A stretch of DNA of 43,347 nt from the NCBI GenBank assembly GCA_020441905.1, contig JAGRLG010000036.1, positions 1 to 43,347 of the forward strand, given 5' to 3'. Of this stretch, positions 38,541-43,347 are shown in pieces. Each line of letters opens with the position of its first letter. Position 1 is the first letter of the stretch. This DNA is from Rhodobiaceae bacterium. GTDB lineage: Bacteria; Pseudomonadota; Alphaproteobacteria; Rhizobiales; NORP267. A program made the translations under genes and the position numbers. The notes under the pieces were generated by a model. It made no database searches, was not told where the DNA came from, and saw only the letters and a program-made list of their open reading frames with translations.

Positions 38541-39152
38541 TCAGGCCTGTTCTTCTTCCTCGCCGCCATCGGCCTCCGGCTCGCCGGAAACCTCATGCGC
38601 CAGGCCCTCGTCGTCCATCAGCTCTTCCAGCGCCGGGGCTTCTTCCTCGTATTCGTCGTCGCGGCGCTGGGTCACGTCCTCGCCCTTGGCCTGACGCTCG
38701 GCTTCTTCCTCGGTGCGCGCGACATTGACGATCACCGTCACATCGACTTCCGGATGCAGCGCCAGCACCACCTCGTGCAGGCCCAGCGTCTTGATCGGGT
38801 TTGCCAGCGCGACCTGGGTGCGCAGCAGCGTGGCGCCGCCCGCGGTCACCAGATCGGCGATGTCGCGGGTCGAAACCGAGCCGTAGAGCTGGCCGCCGTC
38901 GCCGGCAGAGCGGATGGCGACATAGCTGGAGCCGGCCAGTTTGGCGGCGACGGCTTCCGCCTCGCTCTTGCGCTCCAGATTGTGAGCCTCGAGTTGCGCC
39001 CGTTCGCGCTCGAAACGCTCGCGGTTGGCCTTGTTCGCCCTCAGGGCCTTGCCCTTGGGCAGAAGATAGTTGCGCGCAAAGCCGTCCTTGACCCGCACTT
39101 CATCGCCCATCTGCCCCAGCTTGGCGATGCGTTCCAGCAAGATTACTTCCAT
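38541..39152 (-). CDS. rplI: 50S ribosomal protein L9 with acidic C-terminal extension
   Basis: 203 aa from the ATG at 39152 ([13 protein letters not shown]); a start 9 nt earlier is possible. The N-terminal domain ([31 protein letters not shown]), connecting helix and C-terminal domain ([38 protein letters not shown]) are normal, covering about 150 residues. The remaining 50 residues are strongly acidic (for example [19 protein letters not shown] and GGEEEEQA), far beyond the usual length near 150. Acidic L9 tails occur in some alphaproteobacteria; a function is not known to me. Last gene before a strong terminator. Confidence 0.95.
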   Translation of the reverse strand: MEVILLERIAKLGQMGDEVRVKDGFARNYLLPKGKALRANKANRERFERERAQLEAHNLERKSEAEAVAAKLAGSSYVAIRSAGDGGQLYGSVSTRDIADLVTAGGATLLRTQVALANPIKTLGLHEVVLALHPEVDVTVIVNVARTEEEAERQAKGEDVTQRRDDEYEEEAPALEELMDDEGLAHEVSGEPEADGGEEEEQA

Positions 39153-39197
39153 GATCGTCACTCCTGTTTTGCGCTCCCGGCCACCCGGCCGGCGCGG

Positions 39198-40268
39198 TCA
39201 GTCCCTTTGGTTCTGGTTTGAATCGTCGTTTGAATTGCCGTCGGAATTGTCGTTCGAATGGTCGCGGCCGTTTTGCGGCGGCAGTATCGCCCGCCCGCCC
39301 GGTCCCGCTCCAGGCCCGCCGCCCGGCACCCGCGAGCGCAGCGCCACCACCTGTTCGGCAAGGCCGAGCAGCGCCAGCAGCAGCCCGCTCCAGCTCAGCA
39401 CCGCCCCCGACCAGCCGAGAAAAACCAGCACGAAATAGACCCCGCCCAGGATCAGCGGCCGGACCTTGGAGGGGCGGGTGACGACATGCATCACCGCCAG
39501 CCCCTGAATCATGAAGGCGAACAGGAAGCCGGCGGCAAAAGATCCGGCGACGACGCCGGGCAGGCCCGGAAGGAAGGATGCGATGAGGGCGCCGGCCAGG
39601 GCGCCGGCGAGGGCGCGCGGCAGTTCGAGCCGCGTCAGGTCCGGCCAGGGCCGCTTCAACCGGCCCGAAATCTGGACGATGCGGCCCGCGACATAGAGAT
39701 TGGCCAGCGACATGCCGATCCACACCATGACCGAAACCGGCGGCACGAAGCGGACGAAAAAGGCGGCAAGGGCCTCGGGGTCGAAATCGGGCGGCAATTC
39801 GCTTGCCCCGCCTCCGCCCTCGAGCAGGCGCGAAAAGGTTTCGCGGATGCTGGCTTCATAGGCGGCAAGCGAGAAATCGAAGGCGATGACGCTGGGCAAG
39901 AGCAGCAGGCCGCCAAGAACGGATACCCAGGCGATGAGGCGCCCGACGGGGTACCATTCCACGGCCCCGCTGCCATTGCCTGATCTGCGGGCGAGATTGG
40001 CCAGATAGGCCAGCCAGACCGCTGGCGCGCAGACCGCCAGCATGAACAGCAGCGACGCCTTGGCGCCAAGCATGAAAAAGGCGGCGACGGCGGCAATCGC
40101 GGCGCCGACCAGCGCGCTCGCCCAGCCCCAGCCCAGCCCGGCGATCAGCAGCGGCAGGGCGGCCATGTAGAACAGCACCATCGACAGCGCCGTTCCCGCC
40201 GCGACGGTTCCGTAGAGAAGGGCTGCCGCAAGTCCGGCGGCAATGCCGATTGCAATCTGGTTGACCAT
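39198..40268 (-). CDS. DUF2232-family multi-pass membrane protein
   Basis: 356 aa with about eight hydrophobic spans from residue 5 to about 310 (for example IAIGIAAGLAAALLYGTVAA, LPLLIAGLGWGWASALVGAA, LGGLLLLPSVIAFDF, GVYFVLVFLGWSGAVLSWSG). Alphaproteobacteria often carry a DUF2232 protein between rpsR and rplI; its role is unknown. The cytoplasmic C-terminus is low-complexity and ends in four D/G-x-S-x units made by a 12-bp tandem repeat, followed by QNQRD. Same direction as rpsR and rplI, 137 nt after rpsR. Confidence 0.85.
   Translation of the reverse strand: MVNQIAIGIAAGLAAALLYGTVAAGTALSMVLFYMAALPLLIAGLGWGWASALVGAAIAAVAAFFMLGAKASLLFMLAVCAPAVWLAYLANLARRSGNGSGAVEWYPVGRLIAWVSVLGGLLLLPSVIAFDFSLAAYEASIRETFSRLLEGGGGASELPPDFDPEALAAFFVRFVPPVSVMVWIGMSLANLYVAGRIVQISGRLKRPWPDLTRLELPRALAGALAGALIASFLPGLPGVVAGSFAAGFLFAFMIQGLAVMHVVTRPSKVRPLILGGVYFVLVFLGWSGAVLSWSGLLLALLGLAEQVVALRSRVPGGGPGAGPGGRAILPPQNGRDHSNDNSDGNSNDDSNQNQRD
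39216..39263 (-). repeat. 12-bp in-frame tandem repeat in the DUF2232 tail
   Basis: Plus-strand units GTTTGAATCGTC (39216-39227), GTTTGAATTGCC (39228-39239), GTCGGAATTGTC (39240-39251) and GTTCGAATGGTC (39252-39263) abut with 2-4 differences between copies. Leftward they encode DHSN, DNSD, GNSN and DDSN. Confidence 0.85.
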
Positions 40269-40405
40269 CTCGCCTGCTGTCCCGCTTTGTTCAAGCGGTT
40301 AGAGACGCCAGGGGGCGGCATGTCGCCGCCACCGGCGCCCCAACCTGGATGTGGGCCGCGCCGCCCCTGGCCGGGACGGAGCGGAACGTCAGTCTTCAGC
40401 CAAGA

Positions 40406-40654
40406 CTAGCTGATAAGATAAGGCAAAAGCCCGAGAAAGCGCGCCCGCTTGATCGCCTTGGCCAGTTCGCGCTGCTTCTTGGCCGAAACGGCGGTGATGC
40501 GGCTCGGCACGATCTTGCCGCGCTCGGACATATAGCGCTGCAACAGCTTGATATCCTTGTAGTCGATCGCCGGCGCATTGGGGCCGGAGAACGGGCAGGT
40601 CTTGCGGCGGCGGAAAAACGGCCGGCGCACCGGCATCTGGGAAACATCAACCAT
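40406..40654 (-). CDS. rpsR: 30S ribosomal protein S18
   Basis: 82 aa. [40 protein letters not shown] and [30 protein letters not shown] are the standard S18 signature blocks. It pairs with S6 on the platform of the small subunit; its gene follows rpsF by 3 nt, the usual order. Confidence 0.97.
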   Translation of the reverse strand: MVDVSQMPVRRPFFRRRKTCPFSGPNAPAIDYKDIKLLQRYMSERGKIVPSRITAVSAKKQRELAKAIKRARFLGLLPYLIS

Positions 40655-40657
40655 CGA

Positions 40658-41143
40658 TCAGCCCTCCTGCCTGCTGAAGTCGCGCCCCGGGCGCTCACCG
40701 CTGCGCGGCGGACGCCGGTCCCGGTCGCCCCCCCGGTCGCCCCCCCGGTCGCCCCCCCGGTCGCCCCTGTCGCCCCGGTCGCGGTCGCCATCGCGGCGCG
40801 GACCACGGCGGTCGTCGCGGCTGTCGCGGCGCATCATCGCCGAGGGGCCTTCCTCGTGGGCCTCCACCCGCAGGGTGAGGAAGCGCATGACGTCTTCATT
40901 GAGGCTCATCTGACGCTCCATTTCCGCTACCGCGGCATGGGGCGCGTCGATATTCATCAGCGTGAAATGGGCCTTGCGGCTCTTTTTCATGCGATAGGTA
41001 AGAGGGCGCAGCCCCCAATATTCGCTCTTGCCGACCGTGCCGCCGTTTTCGGTGACCAGGGCCTTGTAGGTTTCGGCAAGCTGCTCTGCCTGCTGCGCCG
41101 AGAGATCGGCGCGCGCAAGAAACACATGCTCGTAAAGCGGCAT
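40658..41143 (-). CDS. rpsF: 30S ribosomal protein S6 with Gly-Asp-Arg-rich tail
   Basis: 161 aa. The S6 fold covers about 1-95 ([79 protein letters not shown]). The last 65 residues are low-complexity, first [20 protein letters not shown], then GGDR units from a 12-bp tandem repeat, making the protein longer than the usual 100-135 aa. RGG/RGD-like tails on S6 are common in alphaproteobacteria and may bind RNA; this is inference. First gene of the operon, with AAGGAAAGG-type ribosome site upstream. Confidence 0.96.
   Translation of the reverse strand: MPLYEHVFLARADLSAQQAEQLAETYKALVTENGGTVGKSEYWGLRPLTYRMKKSRKAHFTLMNIDAPHAAVAEMERQMSLNEDVMRFLTLRVEAHEEGPSAMMRRDSRDDRRGPRRDGDRDRGDRGDRGGDRGGDRGGDRDRRPPRSGERPGRDFSRQEG
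40722..40767 (-). repeat. 12-bp in-frame tandem repeat with C7 runs in the rpsF tail
   Basis: Plus-strand unit CGGTCGCCCCCC occurs at 40722-40733, 40734-40745 and 40746-40757, plus CGGTCGCCCC at 40758-40767. The joins create three runs of seven C (40728-40734, 40740-40746, 40752-40758). Leftward each unit encodes GGDR. Confidence 0.93.
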
Positions 41144-41358
41144 GAACCAGCCTTTCCTTCTGTGTCCGGCGCAAAGCCCCTTTTCAAGCCCGCCATGTTT
41201 GCGGAAAGGCTGAAGAGGTACTTAAAAGAGCGAAGACACCGGGAGCCGGATCGGCCAAGACCTGCTGGCCGCACCCTGCTGGCACAGCCAGCCCCCCGTT
41301 CAGCCTTCGGCCGGAACGGTTTCAACAGCGCCCCTATACACGGCCAGGGGCGGTTGGC

Positions 41359-41374
41359 GCAAGTGCGCACTTGC
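41359..41374. promoter_or_regulatory. Perfect 16-bp palindrome upstream of fabD
   Basis: GCAAGTGCGCACTTGC is identical on both strands, and lies 20 nt before a TTGACA hexamer (41394-41399) facing fabD and about 215 nt from rpsF. A dyad this long without a loop is more likely a dimeric regulator site than a terminator. No known fatty-acid regulator site (FadR, FabR) matches it by eye. Confidence 0.5.
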
Positions 41375-41393
41375 CTGCTTTCATGCGCCGATC

Positions 41394-41422
41394 TTGACAT
41401 CGCGCCCCGTTCGGTCTTTTTG
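41394..41422 (+). promoter_or_regulatory. Promoter candidate for fabD
   Basis: TTGACA at 41394-41399 is a perfect -35 hexamer. At 17 nt spacing the -10 position (41417-41422) reads TTTTTG, a poor match, so the promoter would be weak or activator-dependent. The fabD ATG is at 41495. Confidence 0.35.
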
Positions 41423-41494
41423 CCCAGCCGGGGCAGGGAACCGGATCAGGCTCCCGGCCGGCAAGTCAGGACCTTAGCTATTCAGGGGCACCCA

Positions 41495-42436
41495 ATGGCA
41501 ATAGCCTTTACATTTCCCGGCCAGGGCTCGCAGCAGATCGGCATGGGCAAGGAACTGGCGGAGGCTTTCCCGCAAGCCCGCGCCGTCTTTGAGGAGATCG
41601 ACGAGGCGCTGGGCCAGTCGCTCAGCAAGCTGATGTGGCAGGGCGAGGAGGCCGAACTGACCCTGACCGCCAATGCCCAGCCGGCCTTGATGGCGGTCAG
41701 CATGGCAGTGATGAAGGTGCTGGAAGCGAAAGGCGTCGATCTGGCTAAAACGGTGAAATTCGTCGCCGGCCATTCGCTGGGCGAATATTCCGCCCTTGCC
41801 GCCGCCGGTGCGATCTCGATTTCCGATACCGCCAGGCTGCTGCGCATTCGCGGCGACGCCATGCAGAAGGCGGTTCCGGTGGGTGAGGGCGCCATGGCCG
41901 CTCTGCTCGGGCTCGACTTCGATGATGCCGCCGAGGTCGCCGCCGCCGCCGCGCAAGGGCAGGTGTGCCAGGCGGCCAATGACAACGCCCCCGGCCAGGT
42001 CGTGGTATCCGGCGCCAGGGAGGCGGTCGAGCGCGCCATAGAACTGGCCCAGGGCAAGGGCGCCCGGCGTGCCATGCTGCTGCCGGTCAGCGCCCCGTTC
42101 CATTGCGCCCTGATGGCGCCCGCCGCCGAGGCCATGCGCGCGGCGCTGGCGACGACACGGATCAATGCGCCGGCCGTGCCGCTGGTTGCCAATGTCGTGG
42201 CGGCGCCGATTTCGGACCCCGGCGAGATCCGCAGCCGCCTCGTCGAGCAGGTCACCGGCACCGTGCGCTGGCGCGAAAGCGTGGCGGCGATGGCGGGCGC
42301 GGGCGTCACCAGGCTTTACGAACTGGGCGCCGGCAAGGTACTCACCGGACTGGCCAAGCGTATCGACCGTTCGCTTGAGGGCCAGGCGATTGGCGCCCCC
42401 GGCGATATCGAGGCCGTGATCGGCGATCTGACCTGA
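41495..42436 (+). CDS. fabD: Malonyl-CoA:ACP transacylase FabD
   Basis: Transfers malonyl groups to acyl carrier protein for fatty acid elongation. 313 aa from the ATG at 41495 (AGGGG lies about 7 nt upstream). FTFPGQGSQQIGMGKEL opens the fold, the nucleophile Ser is in GHSLGEYSALAAAGAI, the oxyanion Gln in NAQPALMAVS, the catalytic His in VSAPFHCALM and the late Gln-Val region in LVEQVTGTVRWRESV. Next gene fabG is 68 nt downstream in the same direction. Confidence 0.97.
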   Translation: MAIAFTFPGQGSQQIGMGKELAEAFPQARAVFEEIDEALGQSLSKLMWQGEEAELTLTANAQPALMAVSMAVMKVLEAKGVDLAKTVKFVAGHSLGEYSALAAAGAISISDTARLLRIRGDAMQKAVPVGEGAMAALLGLDFDDAAEVAAAAAQGQVCQAANDNAPGQVVVSGAREAVERAIELAQGKGARRAMLLPVSAPFHCALMAPAAEAMRAALATTRINAPAVPLVANVVAAPISDPGEIRSRLVEQVTGTVRWRESVAAMAGAGVTRLYELGAGKVLTGLAKRIDRSLEGQAIGAPGDIEAVIGDLT

Positions 42437-42504
42437 AGACGGCGCATACTGGAACGGCGCAAACTGGATTTGATCCGCAACACCGGCGGCAAGAGGGAAC
42501 GAAA

Positions 42505-43242
42505 ATGTTTCGACTGGATGGCAAATGCGCCCTGGTGACCGGCGCCACGGGCGGGATTGGCGGCGCCATAGCGCGCGCCCTTCATGCGCGCGGCGCGACC
42601 GTCGCGCTATCGGGCACCAGGGAAGAAGTGTTGCGCGAGCTGGCCGGCGAACTCGGCGAGCGCGCCCATGTCCTGGCCTGCAACCTTTCCGATACGGCGG
42701 CTGTGGATGCCCTGCCGGGGCGCGCCGAGGAGGCGATGGGCGCCATCGACATCCTGGTCAACAATGCCGGCATCACCCGCGACGGGCTGTTCCTGCGCAT
42801 GAGCGACAATGACTGGCAGCAGGTGCTGGACGTCAATCTGACCGCCGGGTTCCGCCTCATTCGCGGCGCCTTGCGCGGCATGATGCAGCGCCGCTATGGG
42901 CGCATCATCGGCATTACCTCGATCGTCGGCGTCACCGGCAATGCCGGCCAGGGCAATTACGCCGCCGCCAAGGCCGGCATGATCGGCATGACCAAGGCCC
43001 TGGCCCAGGAAGTGGCGAGCCGGAACGTCACCGCCAATTGCGTCGCCCCCGGTTTTATCGCCACGGCCATGACCGATGCGCTCAACGAAAAGCAGCATGC
43101 GGCGATTCTCGCCAATGTGCCGGCGCGCCGCCTCGGTTCCGGCGAGGACATCGCCGCCGCGGTGGTCTATCTCGCCAGCAACGAGGCCGCCTACGTCACT
43201 GGCCAGACCCTTCACGTCAATGGCGGCATGGCAATGATCTGA
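42505..43242 (+). CDS. fabG: 3-oxoacyl-ACP reductase FabG
   Basis: NADPH-dependent ketoreductase of fatty acid synthesis, 245 aa. Cofactor loop VTGATGGIGGAIARAL, NNAGITRDGLFLRMSDNDW (a FabG hallmark), catalytic Ser in GITSIVGVTGNAGQGNYAAA and Tyr-x3-Lys in NYAAAKAGM, and C-terminal VAPGFIATAMTD and YVTGQTLHVNGGMAMI. The ribosome site AAGAGGGAACG precedes the start. The usual next gene, acpP, would lie just beyond the window. Confidence 0.97.
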   Translation: MFRLDGKCALVTGATGGIGGAIARALHARGATVALSGTREEVLRELAGELGERAHVLACNLSDTAAVDALPGRAEEAMGAIDILVNNAGITRDGLFLRMSDNDWQQVLDVNLTAGFRLIRGALRGMMQRRYGRIIGITSIVGVTGNAGQGNYAAAKAGMIGMTKALAQEVASRNVTANCVAPGFIATAMTDALNEKQHAAILANVPARRLGSGEDIAAAVVYLASNEAAYVTGQTLHVNGGMAMI

Positions 43243-43256
43243 GCGGCAATCTGGGC

Positions 43257-43306
43257 GCCGCCGGGTTTGCGGCCGCGGATTTGGCGGCCGCCGGGTGCGG
43301 CCGCGG
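43257..43306 (+). repeat. GC-rich direct repeat with three NotI octamers after fabG
   Basis: GCCGCCGGG-TTT-GCGGCCGCGG (43257-43278) recurs as GCCGCCGGG-T-GCGGCCGCGG (43287-43306), differing by a 2-nt deletion. The octamer GCGGCCGC appears at 43269-43276, 43284-43291 and 43297-43304. Several self-complementary foldings are possible, so it may act as a transcription end or attenuator between fabG and the next gene. Confidence 0.8.
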
Positions 43307-43347
43307 CGGGATCGGTCGATTTTGTCCACAATCGAAAGCGATCATCG

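Larger units (their letters stand above)
41144..41494. other. Divergent promoter region between rpsF and fabD
   Basis: This 351-base gap has no credible gene. It contains the 16-bp palindrome at 41359-41374, a consensus -35 box at 41394-41399 facing fabD, a short direct repeat CTGCTGGC/CTGCTGGC around 41262-41282, and a T-rich leftward segment near 41216-41230 (CTTTTAAGTACC on the minus strand) that may belong to the rpsF promoter. Confidence 0.5.

Noticed and set aside
40349..41494. 382-codon upstream extension of fabD
   Set aside because: It runs antisense through rpsR and rpsF; FabD homology starts exactly at the ATG at 41495 with a ribosome site before it.

Overview
The window is a strongly GC-rich chromosomal segment whose gene order and protein features point to an alphaproteobacterium, probably of the Rhizobiales type. 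The evidence is the run dnaB-alr-radA-cvpA-purF-SDR, the guaB-rsmB-x-guaA block, the rpsF-rpsR-DUF2232-rplI operon next to fabD-fabG, a phasin, NnrU, and a clade I (Tat-exported) nitrous oxide reductase. I see no insertion sequence, phage gene, integrase or CRISPR array. I cannot name a genus from sequence alone.

Region 1 (1-9243) is respiratory. After the 5' end of a leftward FAD-dependent oxidoreductase comes a complete rightward nosRZDFYLX cluster for N2O reduction. nosZ encodes the periplasmic Cu enzyme. nosD, nosF, nosY and nosL supply the ABC-type maturation and copper delivery parts. nosR is the membrane flavo-iron-sulfur protein and nosX the flavin transferase expected to flavinylate it. 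A perfect TTGAC-N4-GTCAA dyad (416-429) is the likely FNR/NNR-type switch, and it shows that the true NosR start is the GTG at 495. ATGA overlaps link nosD/nosF, nosY/nosL and nosL/nosX.

Region 2 (9300-14300) is mixed: a hotdog thioesterase, a small XRE regulator followed by a SulP anion transporter, and a LysR regulator divergent from a phasin (polyhydroxyalkanoate granule protein). Next come a perfect 12-bp hairpin, a 20-bp tandem repeat and tRNA-Gln(CTG).

Region 3 (14300-21822) is nucleotide and RNA metabolism: a Ppx/GppA phosphatase, rlmE, guaB, rsmB, a conserved membrane-anchored protein and guaA. Region 4 (22100-29455) holds a type I extradiol dioxygenase-like protein, an L,D-transpeptidase, a DksA-like zinc-finger protein divergent from nnrU, panB, and the yfgM-bamB-der outer-membrane/ribosome assembly operon.

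Region 5 (29460-41143) is a leftward housekeeping run: cvpA-purF-SDR, alr-radA, dnaB, cfa, and the rpsF-rpsR-DUF2232-rplI operon, which ends at a strong intrinsic terminator. Region 6 (41495-43242) is rightward fabD-fabG, preceded by a 16-bp perfect palindrome.

I found no clearly new multi-gene system. The most unusual signal is a set of in-frame short tandem repeats inside housekeeping genes (ppx tail, alr loop, rpsF tail, DUF2232 tail), an acidic extension on ribosomal protein L9, and non-coding repeats (20-bp array near tRNA-Gln, three clustered NotI octamers after fabG). These suggest slippage-driven tail growth in this lineage. Several promoter-region dyads (nosR, phasin, fabD) are testable operator candidates.
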